64,000 nt of DNA from Nitrosomonas sp. (lineage in GTDB: Bacteria > Pseudomonadota > Gammaproteobacteria > Burkholderiales > Nitrosomonadaceae): contig NZ_JADZAJ010000031.1 of assembly GCF_020852615.1 (NCBI RefSeq), positions 1 through 64,000 of the forward strand, written 5' to 3'. The position numbers and the translations under genes are program-made. The notes beneath the pieces were generated by a model. The model was not told where the DNA came from and did no database searches. It saw only the letters and a program-made list of their open reading frames with translations. Within the stretch, counting starts at the first letter, position 1. Every line of letters starts with the position of its first letter. This document shows, one piece after another, positions 28,886 to 38,311 of this stretch.

Positions 28886-29557
28886 ATGAATACAGTCAAA
28901 CGCCAGGAAATATTCTCCCGCCTGCGGGCAGCCAATCCTCATCCAACAACTGAACTGGAATACAACACCCCTTTTCAGTTACTGGTGGCTGTCATTCTGT
29001 CGGCACAAGCCACCGATAAAAGTGTCAATCTGGCAACACGCAAACTATTCCCGGTGGCAGATACTCCTGAAAAAATCCTGCAGCTCGGTGAAACCGGTCT
29101 CAGCTCGTTTATTCAGCGCATTGGCCTGTTCCGCACCAAAACCAGAAATATCCTGACCACCTGCCAACAGCTGATCGAGCAACATAACGGTGAAGTGCCA
29201 CGCACCCGTACGGAACTGGAAAAACTGCCAGGTGTTGGCCGCAAAACCGCCAGTGTGATTCTGAATACCGCTTTTGGCGAACCTGCTATTGCGGTGGATA
29301 CCCATATCTTCCGCGTAGCCAATCGCACGGGTATCGCGCCAGGTAAAAATGTACTGGAAGTGGAGCATAAACTGCTCAAAACGGTACCCAAAGAATTTCG
29401 TCACGATGCCCACCACTGGCTGATCCTCCACGGGCGCTACATCTGTAAAGCCCGCAAACCGCTATGCCGGCAATGCCTGATTGTGGATTTATGCGAATTC
29501 AAAGGGAAAAATTGGGGAGAACCCCAGGTACCACTCAGTCAGCAATCTGATCAGTAA
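28886..29557 (+). CDS. nth: endonuclease III
   Basis: The 223-residue DNA glycosylase/AP lyase acts on oxidised pyrimidines. The helix-hairpin-helix LEKLPGVGRKTASVILN contains the catalytic Lys, with the Asp in AIAVDTHIFRV. The C-terminal [4Fe-4S] site has the exact spacing C-x6-C-x2-C-x5-C (CKARKPLCRQCLIVDLC). It starts directly after the rnfB stop (TAAATG), the last gene of the aat-bpt-pyrD-rnfB-nth run. Confidence 0.97.
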   Translation: MNTVKRQEIFSRLRAANPHPTTELEYNTPFQLLVAVILSAQATDKSVNLATRKLFPVADTPEKILQLGETGLSSFIQRIGLFRTKTRNILTTCQQLIEQHNGEVPRTRTELEKLPGVGRKTASVILNTAFGEPAIAVDTHIFRVANRTGIAPGKNVLEVEHKLLKTVPKEFRHDAHHWLILHGRYICKARKPLCRQCLIVDLCEFKGKNWGEPQVPLSQQSDQ

Positions 29558-29651
29558 CCTGCCACACTGAAGAAAAAACCCTGCATCACTTCATGGTTAC
29601 AAAAAACAAAATAACCAGGCTGGACATACAGCCACGGAATACCGATCTGAA

Positions 29652-30545
29652 TTATTGAGCCGCGACTGCGGAAGCGAAGATGAAAGAAGTCCTGTTGACC
29701 ACACCAGGCTGATAGGGATGAGAGGTTTTGTTGTAGCGTGATAAAACTTTGTCGACATACTTTACAGTTTCAGGATACGGCGGGATGCCACGGTATTTCT
29801 CCACTGCACCCTCACCTGAATTGTATGCTGCAGCCACCAGCGCCACATCCCCTTTGAAGAAGGCGAGCAGCCATCTCAGATACGCCATACCCCCCCTGAT
29901 ATTCTCTTCCGGATCAAAAACATTTCTGACCTGAAACCTTTCGGCAGTTGCCGGAATGAGCTGCATCAGTCCCTGGGCATTTTTGGAAGAAACAGCCTGT
30001 GTATTAAAGCCGGATTCAACTGAAATCACGGCAAGCACAAGGCCGGGATCAATCTCATATTGTGGCGCCAGCTTTTCCACAATCGCCAGGATAGTCTGGT
30101 CAACATGAAACCTGGCCGGTACGATATTGGGTGTATAAGTTTTTTTAGTCAGACAACCTGGCAGCTGTATTTTCTGATTCACTGGAGATGGCATGAATTG
30201 CAGCATTTTTTGCGCATAAACATGCTTCTGTGCTGCCGCCATTTTAAACAATCTGGCAGCAATACCATCATTACGTTCAACGCCACGCCCGTTGGCATAT
30301 ATCCACCCTAACGCATATTGCCCTTCGGCTGAACCCCGCCTGGCAGCCTGGCAATACAATTCCACCGCTTTTTTCCTGTTCTGCGACACACCTTCGCCAT
30401 GCTCGTACTGTCGGGCCTGCACTACCAGCATTTCAGTATTATTTGAGATACCGGCAGGCTGTGCAATCCGATCTCCTGCACCATGAACCGCAGCAACATA
30501 TGACGTCAGAAGACTCAGTACAGCCAATTTGAGATGGATACGCAT
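29652..30545 (-). CDS. lytic transglycosylase with Sel1-like repeat
   Basis: The 297-residue exported protein has a signal peptide (LAVLSLLTSYVAAVHGAGD). A Sel1/TPR-like repeat follows at about 65-100 (GSAEGQYALGWIYANGRGVE), then an SLT domain at about 155-265. The catalytic Glu is in VISVESGFNTQAVSSKNAQG, followed by LMQLIPATAERF and AAYNSGEGAVEKY. It should cleave the glycan backbone of peptidoglycan in the periplasm. It is monocistronic and convergent with nth. Confidence 0.92.
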   Translation of the reverse strand: MRIHLKLAVLSLLTSYVAAVHGAGDRIAQPAGISNNTEMLVVQARQYEHGEGVSQNRKKAVELYCQAARRGSAEGQYALGWIYANGRGVERNDGIAARLFKMAAAQKHVYAQKMLQFMPSPVNQKIQLPGCLTKKTYTPNIVPARFHVDQTILAIVEKLAPQYEIDPGLVLAVISVESGFNTQAVSSKNAQGLMQLIPATAERFQVRNVFDPEENIRGGMAYLRWLLAFFKGDVALVAAAYNSGEGAVEKYRGIPPYPETVKYVDKVLSRYNKTSHPYQPGVVNRTSFIFASAVAAQ

Positions 30546-30753
30546 GTTTTATTGTGCTCGAACAGTTAAATCATTGCCTTATTGAGAACTAATGGAGCAA
30601 CAATCATGCCAGAAAATAAAAACATACCGACCCGACACTAACTGCTTGCTTACAGATAAAAATTTTTGAGGAGCTCCACGACACGATTACGATCAAAAAT
30701 TAGCATTATTGAAAGTGTAAAAAAATCCGACAAACCGGTATTCAGCGCCAGCC

Positions 30754-32319
30754 TCACGACTCATCCTCAAGCGGCACCCGATATACGCGCACCTTGCCGA
30801 TATTTTGTTTGTTGACTGAAACAACCTCGAAAATCAGGTCATCAACCGTGATTTTTCCTCCCGCAGCAGGAATATCACCAAATTGCCAAAGTAAATACCC
30901 CCCCAATGTGGAGTAACGTTCCGCTTCATCCACCAGATCATGCTCCAGCAAAGTCGATGCCTTGCGGATACTGATCCATCCGTCCATCAGCCATGATCCG
31001 TCAGCCTGCTGCTCGGCCACCAGTTTTTCTTCACCCGCATCCAGAAACTCACCCGCAATCGCCTCCAGAATATCTGCCGGGGTGACGATACCTTCGACTG
31101 ATCCATACTCGTCCACAATCACCGCCATCTGTAACGGCTGATTTCGGAGTTGCTCCATCAGTTTAATCACTGGAACCCGCTCAAGCACCACAATGGGGTG
31201 ACGCAACGATTTTTCCGGGTTAATCTTCCCTTCTTCCAGCATGTCGCGCAGCAGATCTTTGGCAAAAGCAGCGCCTACAAATTCATCGACATTCCCGTGC
31301 GACAGCAGAAAACGTGAATGGCCACTTTCAATTATTTTTGCCCGGATCTCCTCGCTGGAAGATTCCAGATCCAGCCAGTCAATATCAGTACGCGGTGTCA
31401 TGATTGATATGGCCGGGCGTTCTGCCAGTGTCAGCACCCCTTCAATCATTTCCTTTTCCTCCTGGGCAAACAAATCATTTTCAGCAACCTGCTGCGCGAT
31501 CACTTCGGATGTTTCACCCAGGCCGACCTCACCATGCCGCCCCCCAAGCAACCTTAATACAGCCTCTGCTGTGCGATCCCGCAAATCCCCGGTGGTAATC
31601 AGCTTTTCCTTGTTGTGCCTGGCAATCTGATTGAATGCCTCAATCAGAATTGAAAAGCTGATCGCAGCATAGAGATAGCCTTTCGGAACGCTGTAATTAA
31701 ATCCTTCGATCACGAGCGAGAATCCGATCATCATCAGGAAACCCAGACAAAGAATAATTACAGTGGGATGTTTGGAAATAAAGGTCATCAGCGGAGCAGA
31801 AGAAATCATCATGATCACGACAGCAATAACAACAGCAATCATCATCACGGCAAGATGATCCACCATACCCACAGCAGTAATCATGCTGTCCAGCGAAAAA
31901 ATTGCATCCAGCACAATGATCTGAACAATAACCTGCCAGAAAACCGCATGAACTTTCTTGCCTTCCTTCTCCCCATCCTGCCCTTCCAGTCGCTCGTGCA
32001 GCTCCATCGTCCCCTTGAAAAGCAGAAAAACACCCCCGAACAGAAGAATAAAATTACGCCAGGACAAATCAACACCAAACAGTGTCAATAACGGCGTGGT
32101 CAGCGTTATCATCCAGGAAATGGAAGCAAGCAGCAGAAGGCGCATGATCAGCGCCAGAGAAAGACCGGTGATACGTGCTTTCCCGCGCTGATGTGACGGC
32201 AGCTTATCCGTCAGTATCGCGATAAAAACCAGGTTATCGATCCCCAGTACGATTTCAAGAATAACCAGCGTTGCCAGCCCCGCCCATGCAGCGGGATCAG
32301 CCAACCAATCAAAAAACAC
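30754..32319 (-). CDS. TerC-family membrane protein with CBS pair and CorC/HlyC domain
   Basis: The 521-residue protein has an N-terminal TerC-type integral membrane domain of about seven helices ([37 protein letters not shown] with acidic residues in the membrane). Tandem CBS domains follow at about 300-425 ([20 protein letters not shown]), then a C-terminal CorC_HlyC domain ([20 protein letters not shown]). This is the layout of E. coli YoaE/YegH. Metal ion handling (Mn, Mg or Co) is suggested by both domain families but unproven. No operon partner is seen. Confidence 0.9.
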   Translation of the reverse strand: MFFDWLADPAAWAGLATLVILEIVLGIDNLVFIAILTDKLPSHQRGKARITGLSLALIMRLLLLASISWMITLTTPLLTLFGVDLSWRNFILLFGGVFLLFKGTMELHERLEGQDGEKEGKKVHAVFWQVIVQIIVLDAIFSLDSMITAVGMVDHLAVMMIAVVIAVVIMMISSAPLMTFISKHPTVIILCLGFLMMIGFSLVIEGFNYSVPKGYLYAAISFSILIEAFNQIARHNKEKLITTGDLRDRTAEAVLRLLGGRHGEVGLGETSEVIAQQVAENDLFAQEEKEMIEGVLTLAERPAISIMTPRTDIDWLDLESSSEEIRAKIIESGHSRFLLSHGNVDEFVGAAFAKDLLRDMLEEGKINPEKSLRHPIVVLERVPVIKLMEQLRNQPLQMAVIVDEYGSVEGIVTPADILEAIAGEFLDAGEEKLVAEQQADGSWLMDGWISIRKASTLLEHDLVDEAERYSTLGGYLLWQFGDIPAAGGKITVDDLIFEVVSVNKQNIGKVRVYRVPLEDES

Positions 32320-32561
32320 TTTTTTTGTAACCCGCGAATAAATTAAAGAATAGCAATCAAGGAGCTGAAATACCCGGGTTCAAATGAACGCCCGGCCAGA
32401 TAACAGCCAGACAAAATCAGGGTAATAATCCCGTTACCCTTATAAAACACAATAAACCAGACCTTTTATCAGATAACCAGAATTTACTGTGAAACCCACC
32501 ACGGCGCAGCGCTTAATCACTCCACCATGCCTCTCAACAACTTGAACACAACTTATGCCGA

Positions 32562-33629
32562 TCAATCCCCAAACACAGCTTCAATCGTCGACGCAGTCAG
32601 TATTCTTTCACCCCAGGACAATCGTGTTCGTGAATCTGCAGCTCTAACGCGGCTGCATGTAAATTCATTTAACGGGCCAAACTTCCGTTCCAGCAGCCAC
32701 AGCAAGAATTCAGCTTCGCCCTCCAGCCGCCCTTCCTGATGCCCCTGCTCCAGCCCCTGCTCCAGACCCTGCTCCAGCCCCTGCTCCAGCCCCTGCTCCA
32801 GCCCTTTCTGCAGTCCTTTTTGCAATCCCTCCCGTAGTCCTTCCTCAATTCCCTGCTGTTTCCAATCTTTGGTCCAGTCCTTGACACGTTCTGAGAGCAT
32901 ACTTTTTACCTCCTGTAGGTCGTGAATTTTGTTAAAGCTGGCACCTGGCACCCTGCCCGGCAGAAAGACTCGTTTGAGCCAGATGACGAACGCCCGCCGT
33001 AACCCATCCTGTTCAGATGATTGTAACCAGGTGATCAGGGCTTGCAATACCCGTTCAACATCCTGCGGAGTGCAGCTGTTTTCCAATCTGAACAAGGCTG
33101 CTGTCAGGTTGCGCAGTTCCGCCAGTTCATGTTCATTGTAGCTGCCTTCATCCAGTAGCAGATAGGTGAGCTGCGGCCGGTAGCGATCCAATCCCCCAGG
33201 TGCAGGGAGGATCAGCTCTCCCATATCTACCGGTGCCTGCCAGCGGTTATCGCCATTGTACAAAACGATTGGCAACACCGGCGGTAACTGTTCTCCGGTT
33301 TTGATGGATTCGCTGCGGATGAGATCCTGATAGAGCAAACCGACATAGGTCATGACACGTACCGCCATAAACCAGTCTATGGTAGATTGAAATTCCAGCA
33401 GCAGGTAGACGTACAGCCATTCTCCCTCTTTACCTCGCCCCCGGCGCAAGCGCCAGACAATATCGTCCTGCCGTTCCCGCAAATCGTCGCTGACATAACT
33501 GCCGTTAACTTTTTCCAGCGTAGAAAAATCCAGCTCATGCACCCACTCTTCCCGCACAAAACCGCGCAGTAAGTCCGCCACCATCTCGGCATGGGAAAAC
33601 AGCAGTTTATATCCGTGATCATGATCCAT
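32562..33629 (-). CDS. Rpn family recombination-promoting nuclease / putative transposase
   Basis: The 355-residue protein starts MDHDHGYKLLFSHAEMVADL, the Rpn/YhgA-like N-terminus. It carries a PD-(D/E)XK-type core (ERQDDIVWRLRRG ... WLYVYLLLEFQSTIDWFMAVR) and the PVLPIVLYNGDNRWQAP segment. Rpn proteins are DNA endonucleases tied to RecA-independent recombination and, more recently, phage defence. Near the C-terminus lies a GLEQ heptad-like repeat array encoded by a 12-bp tandem repeat, followed by FLLWLLERKFGPL. It is alone, and part of the accessory boundary before the lipid locus. Confidence 0.88.
   Translation of the reverse strand: MDHDHGYKLLFSHAEMVADLLRGFVREEWVHELDFSTLEKVNGSYVSDDLRERQDDIVWRLRRGRGKEGEWLYVYLLLEFQSTIDWFMAVRVMTYVGLLYQDLIRSESIKTGEQLPPVLPIVLYNGDNRWQAPVDMGELILPAPGGLDRYRPQLTYLLLDEGSYNEHELAELRNLTAALFRLENSCTPQDVERVLQALITWLQSSEQDGLRRAFVIWLKRVFLPGRVPGASFNKIHDLQEVKSMLSERVKDWTKDWKQQGIEEGLREGLQKGLQKGLEQGLEQGLEQGLEQGLEQGHQEGRLEGEAEFLLWLLERKFGPLNEFTCSRVRAADSRTRLSWGERILTASTIEAVFGD
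32742..32813 (-). repeat. 12-bp tandem repeat inside the Rpn gene (GLEQ array)
   Basis: Five almost identical 12-bp units (CCCCTGCTCCAG on the plus strand) and a sixth diverged one encode Gly-Leu-Glu-Gln repeats. The array keeps the reading frame when unit number changes, so it may vary in length between strains. Confidence 0.9.
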
Positions 33630-34063
33630 CGGGCGAGTGTAGCACTATAAAACTTTCGCAAACTGTTTCCAGATTATAAGTAATGGATATATCAACGAGT
33701 ATCACAGCAATTCAGTGATCCGGTAGCTGAGGCCAACACGCACTATCTGCTCAAACTTTGGTTCAGCGTCACCAGGCAGAGTAAGCCATTTAGCACTTTT
33801 CCGTTGCGCGAGCGCACGCAATACCTATCGTACCAGGACAGCCTTGCCCGTTAGCCCTGTAAGTACCCCGGCTTTTTCTATTTTTAATGCCAAGCCTTCA
33901 AATAAATGAAAACATCTTCCGTCTCCATTAAGAGACCAACAATACCCAGCAAAAACAATCAATTATAGAAACCAGTGATTTTTATCACGAATTTCAGCGA
34001 CATCCCTGTCGTTCAAGAAAATAATAATAAATATAATTTATTGATTATTAACAATTATTTTTA
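33630..34063. other. intergenic region before the N-acyl amino acid synthase gene
   Basis: About 430 bp with no credible ORF on either strand. The right half becomes very AT-rich (34020-34060), suiting an upstream activator or IHF region for the sigma-54 promoter that follows. No mobile-element ends were recognised. Confidence 0.4.
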
Positions 34064-34080
34064 TTGGCACGAATCATGCT
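34064..34080 (+). promoter_or_regulatory. sigma-54 (RpoN) promoter of the FeeM-like gene
   Basis: TTGGCACG-N4-ATGCT matches the -24/-12 consensus YTGGCACG-N4-TTGCW at all but one base, with GG (34066-34067) and GC (34078-34079) exactly ten bases apart. The start site would be near 34091, giving a leader of about 90 bases. Confidence 0.8.
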
Positions 34081-34180
34081 TGTAGTAAGAACATTATTTC
34101 AACAATTAATAATTCGTTTGTTTCCATTTTTCAGACCGGTCCTGCTCAGCCTGAAAAATTACCCATAAGGAGCACAGCTT

Positions 34181-35089
34181 ATGCAAGTCGTGAACTCATC
34201 CACACCAGCAGTCACAATACAAAATTTTCGATTAACAAACATTGCACCAGATTTTTATCCCTCCAGCCATATTTCATTCGAACGCAGCAGCCCGCAACTC
34301 CTTTCCCTACAAAAACACCGCATACAACAGAACCCGGAAAATCATCAAAATCACGCTGTATCGGATTGTCTCCTGCAACGCAACGGTTACAGCATCCACC
34401 TGGTCAGTTCACTCATGCAGCGCATCAAAGCCAATACCCTTATCAAGCGCATGTATGCTTCGCGTGGATACCAAACTGAAAGTGCCTCCGTTTTCTCAGC
34501 CGATCCTTCCCAATACACGCTCGAAGCACAACAATCCGGACAACTTATCGGCACACTGACGCTCGCTATCGACACTGATACCGGACTGCTTGCCGATACC
34601 CTCTACCGGACAGAGCTGGATCAATTTCGCCGGCAAGGCCACAGGCTCTGCGAGCTATCCAAACTCGCATTCAACCCGGAAAGCAGCTCAAAGGAAATTT
34701 TTGCCTCACTGTTCCACATGGCTTATATCTTTGCCCGCCACATTCATAATGTTGACGATGCTTTCATTGAAATCAACCCCCGCCACGCCGCTTTCTACAA
34801 ACGGATGCTCGGATTCCGTCAGGTTGGTGAACTGCGCACCTGTCCGCGCGTGAATGCACCGGCAGTGTTACTCCATCTGGATCTGGCGTATATGAAAAAA
34901 CAAATCGCCACTCAGGCGGAGCAGTTCGACCTCAAAACAAGGAGCATCTACCCGCATTTTCTTTCCCGAAATAAGGAAAGGGAAATTACCCGGCTCATTC
35001 AGTCAAAACAAACCAGCCACACCACACCGTTTCTCATTCACAAGTCAAACCCCACCAGCCACCACCCCAGTTACCTGCGACCGGCGTAA
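34181..35089 (+). CDS. FeeM-like long-chain N-acyl amino acid synthase (GNAT/autoinducer-synthase fold)
   Basis: The protein has 302 residues. After an unconserved N-terminal part, residues about 88-245 match the FeeM/N-acyl amino acid synthase group related to LuxI and GNAT acetyltransferases: LIKRMYASRGYQTES, LIGTLTLAIDTDTGLLADTL, CELSKLAFNPESSSKEIFAS and FIEINPRHAAFYKRMLGF. Known members join a long-chain acyl group from acyl-ACP to an amino acid, giving a membrane-active lipid. Published work links these synthases to PEP-CTERM/exosortase systems, and such genes lie 10-16 kb away here. AAGGAG precedes the ATG; a sigma-54 promoter drives it. The acceptor amino acid is unknown. Confidence 0.85.
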   Translation: MQVVNSSTPAVTIQNFRLTNIAPDFYPSSHISFERSSPQLLSLQKHRIQQNPENHQNHAVSDCLLQRNGYSIHLVSSLMQRIKANTLIKRMYASRGYQTESASVFSADPSQYTLEAQQSGQLIGTLTLAIDTDTGLLADTLYRTELDQFRRQGHRLCELSKLAFNPESSSKEIFASLFHMAYIFARHIHNVDDAFIEINPRHAAFYKRMLGFRQVGELRTCPRVNAPAVLLHLDLAYMKKQIATQAEQFDLKTRSIYPHFLSRNKEREITRLIQSKQTSHTTPFLIHKSNPTSHHPSYLRPA

Positions 35090-35873
35090 AACCGGAATCC
35101 ATAGCCACCCTGCACCGCCCCTAACCGCCAAAAACCTAAGGCTAATATCACGCTCCATCAGGATCCGCCCCAACATGTACCGGGACAAGGAGCACGGTAT
35201 GCTTTAACCGTTTTTACTTTGTATCGGGAATACAGCTATGGCACTGACAAAAGAAGATATTGCGGAAATAAGGGAGTTGATTGAATAGAATTAGTGCCAA
35301 GCATCAGCACCGAGCCAGGTTGTCCTGGTAGATATTGTCGTCAATGATGCCTCCGAACCGGTACTGGAAGAAGCACTTAAAGATCGGTGCCTGTTAGGAG
35401 ACAATCACACCTGCGCCCAACTGCTCACCCGCCATCTGCTGAATATGGCTGATTTTCTCCCGCTGCAGCAACGCATATTGAAGGAACGGCACGACCGGTG
35501 GGTACAATCGCCCTGACTGAAAAGCTGGAATCACCCGGGTGTTGTGCACAACGTATTGAAGAAAAACAGCCTCGCTATATTGGTGAGCTGAAACAGATAT
35601 TGACCTGCAGGATACGCACCATACCCGCCATGTATTGATATTGGCAGCCATTATTCTTGGCAACGCTGATTACCCGGCACCACAAACGATGGGCAGTGTA
35701 TTTACCCTGCTTCGGGAATTGCAGCACACCAGTATGAAGCAATCAACCGAAAAATTGTCCACGCAATCAGCCAGCACTCTCCCCAGGATTTTCGCCAATT
35801 CGCACAAGAAATCAGTTATTACGCCGAGCTGTAATTCTCCCACTGGAATTGCACCAACCAAAATTTCCCATGT

Positions 35874-35958
35874 TGTCATTACGACTGCGCTGCATAGCAG
35901 AAAGCAACCCCACCTTACTGCCCCATCATTGAGAATGTCGTAAGCGTGAAGCAATTAG
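35874..35958. repeat. degenerate interspersed repeat (copy 2)
   Basis: GTCATTACGACTGCGC at the left and GCGTGAAGCAAT at the right share the right-end core GCGTGAAGCAAT with the element at 47823-47904 and resemble widespread short intergenic repeats. The ends are only weakly inverted. Confidence 0.35.
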
Positions 35959-36032
35959 TACCTTTATTACCGTTACCCTCCTGGATTGCTTCCTGCTTTC
36001 CGCTTTGTTTCAAAATCATCTCTCAGCAATAA

Positions 36033-36048
36033 AGGCACAAGAAGCGCT
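36033..36048 (+). promoter_or_regulatory. weak sigma-54 promoter candidate upstream of the desaturase
   Basis: AGGCACAAGAAGCGCT keeps GG-N10-GC spacing and the GGCAC core but misses several consensus bases at -26 and at -14/-13. It lies about 120 bp before the desaturase ATG and is far weaker than the two sigma-54 sites nearby. Confidence 0.3.
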
Positions 36049-36165
36049 TATGACAAACTTTTAAAAACACCTTAATTCTCAATTAATTCACAGTTATGCC
36101 GTGATAAAACCAAGGGAAAACTCTTTTCTCTGTTTATCCACATTGTGAATCAAACGAGGTGTTTT

Positions 36166-37155
36166 ATGAACCAATCACGTACACTTCCGCCTGCATTAAC
36201 AGGTAATAAAAGCCATTTATCCGAACAGGCACGTAAAGAAATTCAGGCGCTCAATGGCGCCCGACCAAAAGAATTTTTCCTGCAGGTATCAGGAGCATGG
36301 GTTGTTATTATTGCAACCATCATGCTTGCTATTCATCTTGATACCATCTGGATGACATTGCTTGCCCTGCCAATTATCGCCACACGCGTCAATATTCTGG
36401 GATTATTAGTGCATGAACAGGTACACCAGCTCGGTTTACGAGGACAGTATGGTGACATTCTGGCAAACGTCCTGGCAGCCTACCCTATCGGGATTACGGT
36501 AGAAGATTACGCCAGGGTACATTTATCTCACCACAAATACTACTTTACCGAAGATGATCCGGATTTTTTGCGTAAATCCGGGCCGGATTGGACGTTTCCC
36601 ATGCCAGGCCCGCATTTAATCAAGCTGTTATTAAGTGATTTATGTGGATTAAGTTTTTACCGAATCCTGAAGGGCAAACGCCTGGAAAACAAACAGATTT
36701 ACAAGCGCCCGCACCCTGTCCCCAAATGGTTGCGACCTGCTTTTTACATCGGGCTGGCTGTCCTGTTGACCTGTTTTGAACTATGGCCGGTATTTCTGGT
36801 GTATTGGCTACTGCCACTCATGACATTTACACCCCTGGTTGTACGTCTCGGGGCAATTTGCGAGCATGTGTACAACCTGCCTCAAGCTAAAGTTATCGAA
36901 TCCTCCCCGCTTATTATTCTGCGCTGGTGGGAAAAATTACTGTTACCCAATCTCAATTTTGCACTGCATGCCTACCATCATTTCTTCCCGGGAGTGGCCT
37001 GGTGCAACCTGCCCAAAATACACAACATATTTGAACGGGAAAATATGATTAATAAAGAAGCCGTATTTTACGGTTATTGGGCATACTTAAAATACTTACA
37101 GGCCCCCTTAACCGATGATCACGAAGCCATCATCAATACCGCTGTCTCTGAATAG
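36166..37155 (+). CDS. membrane fatty acid desaturase/hydroxylase
   Basis: The 329-residue integral membrane di-iron enzyme has hydrophobic segments at about 42-80 and 185-225 and three His boxes: HEQVHQLG, HLSHHKYYFTEDDPD and HAYHHFFPG. Such enzymes introduce a double bond or hydroxyl group into acyl chains using O2. The ATG at 36166 (MNQSRTLPPAL) with the upstream GAGGTG is preferred to a GTG 21 bases earlier. It lies between the N-acyl amino acid synthase and the acyl-CoA ligase/reductase pair, so it may modify the fatty chain used by that pathway; that link is inferred. Confidence 0.88.
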   Translation: MNQSRTLPPALTGNKSHLSEQARKEIQALNGARPKEFFLQVSGAWVVIIATIMLAIHLDTIWMTLLALPIIATRVNILGLLVHEQVHQLGLRGQYGDILANVLAAYPIGITVEDYARVHLSHHKYYFTEDDPDFLRKSGPDWTFPMPGPHLIKLLLSDLCGLSFYRILKGKRLENKQIYKRPHPVPKWLRPAFYIGLAVLLTCFELWPVFLVYWLLPLMTFTPLVVRLGAICEHVYNLPQAKVIESSPLIILRWWEKLLLPNLNFALHAYHHFFPGVAWCNLPKIHNIFERENMINKEAVFYGYWAYLKYLQAPLTDDHEAIINTAVSE

Positions 37156-37195
37156 GATTCATCCAGAAATCCAGAAGGAGAGTTATTTCAGCAGC

Positions 37196-38311
37196 TTAGC
37201 CCGAATAAGTTGCTGAAAGGTAATGATCAATTACCGGGCTCAGGAATTCATCCGGGCACGGCAAAACAAAACCAGCATTTTTAAGAATTTCACATGTCTC
37301 TGTATTGGTAAATACCTGATTCTCTGTGTAATTCAGAAAAACAGGCAATACACTGACAGAACGTCTGATTTTTCGGGGAAGAAAAGGGAGGACGCTGCTC
37401 ACCAGGAGCCTGAACCAGAAAACAGGCAAGATATATTCACGTGGAACAGACAACCCCTTTTCCCTGAATTTCCGGCTTGCCATTGCTCTTGCCTTTTCAA
37501 GAGAAGTCACATTTTGGGGGCCGGCACATAAATGTAATATTTTACCGATTGTCGCAGGATTTCTGCTGGACCAGGAAATCACCCGGGCAACGTAATCAAC
37601 AGGAATTGCATCTACATATCGATCAGAAATATCAGGTATCACCCCCCAGGTGCGGCGACCGGTAATAAATTCAAGTAAAAAGTAAAAAATCTGAAAATGC
37701 AGTACATACCCTGTCTGACTGTTTCCTACAATCATACTGGGCCGGTGGATGGTCACAGGCATACCTTGCTCAACCCCTGCTCTTAGTACTGATTCCGCCT
37801 CAGCCTTGGATTGCTCATATGTATTATGAAATTCTCTTGGCTCATCCAGCCATCTCTCAGGCAATGGCTCACGCCGTTTACCTCCTACTCCGACAGTACT
37901 TACCACCTCTATTTTTTTCAACAAACTGTTTTTACAGCTTAATTGCGCCAGTTGCAGCACATGCTCTGCTGCAGTTACTGCCGCCAGGCGTGCCCGCTCA
38001 AGCGGATGATTCATGCGTACACTGGCAGCGCTATGGATAATATGCGTAACCTGCTCCCCCAGTCCTACAAATCTATCCGGGGACAGCCCCAACTTTTCCT
38101 GCTCAACATCTCCACACACGAAATCTATCCTGCCAGCAGCCTCTGCATTGATTCCGAGCGATGCCGTCAGCCATGCAGCCCGCTTCTGTAAAGCGACATC
38201 ATTCTCAGCGCGAACCAGCAAAACCAGCTGATTTTGAGAATCTGCCAGGAGTTCTCTGACAACAGCACTGCCAAGCACACCTGTGGCGCCAGTAATAAAA
38301 TAAGTATTCAT
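37196..38311 (-). CDS. NAD(P)-dependent thioester reductase-like SDR protein
   Basis: The 371-residue extended short-chain dehydrogenase is of the male-sterility/thioester-reductase type. It has the N-terminal ITGATGVLGSAVVRELL, a HIIHSAASVRMNHPLERARL segment, YEQSKAEAE with the catalytic Tyr-x3-Lys, and RPSMIVGNSQTG. Enzymes of this type reduce acyl thioesters to aldehydes or alcohols, as in carboxylic acid reductases and myxalamid-type terminal domains. Its ATG overlaps the stop of the acyl-CoA ligase (ATGA), so the two are coupled and could act as a split fatty acid reductase. Confidence 0.87.
   Translation of the reverse strand: MNTYFITGATGVLGSAVVRELLADSQNQLVLLVRAENDVALQKRAAWLTASLGINAEAAGRIDFVCGDVEQEKLGLSPDRFVGLGEQVTHIIHSAASVRMNHPLERARLAAVTAAEHVLQLAQLSCKNSLLKKIEVVSTVGVGGKRREPLPERWLDEPREFHNTYEQSKAEAESVLRAGVEQGMPVTIHRPSMIVGNSQTGYVLHFQIFYFLLEFITGRRTWGVIPDISDRYVDAIPVDYVARVISWSSRNPATIGKILHLCAGPQNVTSLEKARAMASRKFREKGLSVPREYILPVFWFRLLVSSVLPFLPRKIRRSVSVLPVFLNYTENQVFTNTETCEILKNAGFVLPCPDEFLSPVIDHYLSATYSG

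Larger units (their letters stand above)
35090..36165. other. non-coding stretch with decayed ORF fragments
   Basis: There is no intact gene in about 1.07 kb. Fragments read as protein in shifting plus-strand frames: a 16-codon start MALTKEDIAEIRELIE at 35238, a piece at about 35295-35518 (DIVVNDASEPVLEEALKDRC), one near 35500-35610 (EEKQPRYIGELKQIL) and a tail ending about 35833 (QDFRQFAQEISYYAEL). This looks like one gene, or two, broken by stops and frameshifts. The original family is not recognised. A degenerate repeat (about 35874-35958) follows, then the desaturase promoter region. Confidence 0.5.

Noticed and set aside
32742..32813. Regular repeats that could suggest a CRISPR array
   Set aside because: Units are 12 bp, contiguous without spacers and encode GLEQ repeats within an intact protein.
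34387..34575. Minus-strand open frame inside the FeeM-like gene
   Set aside because: It is a shadow of the plus-strand coding sequence with no independent motif.
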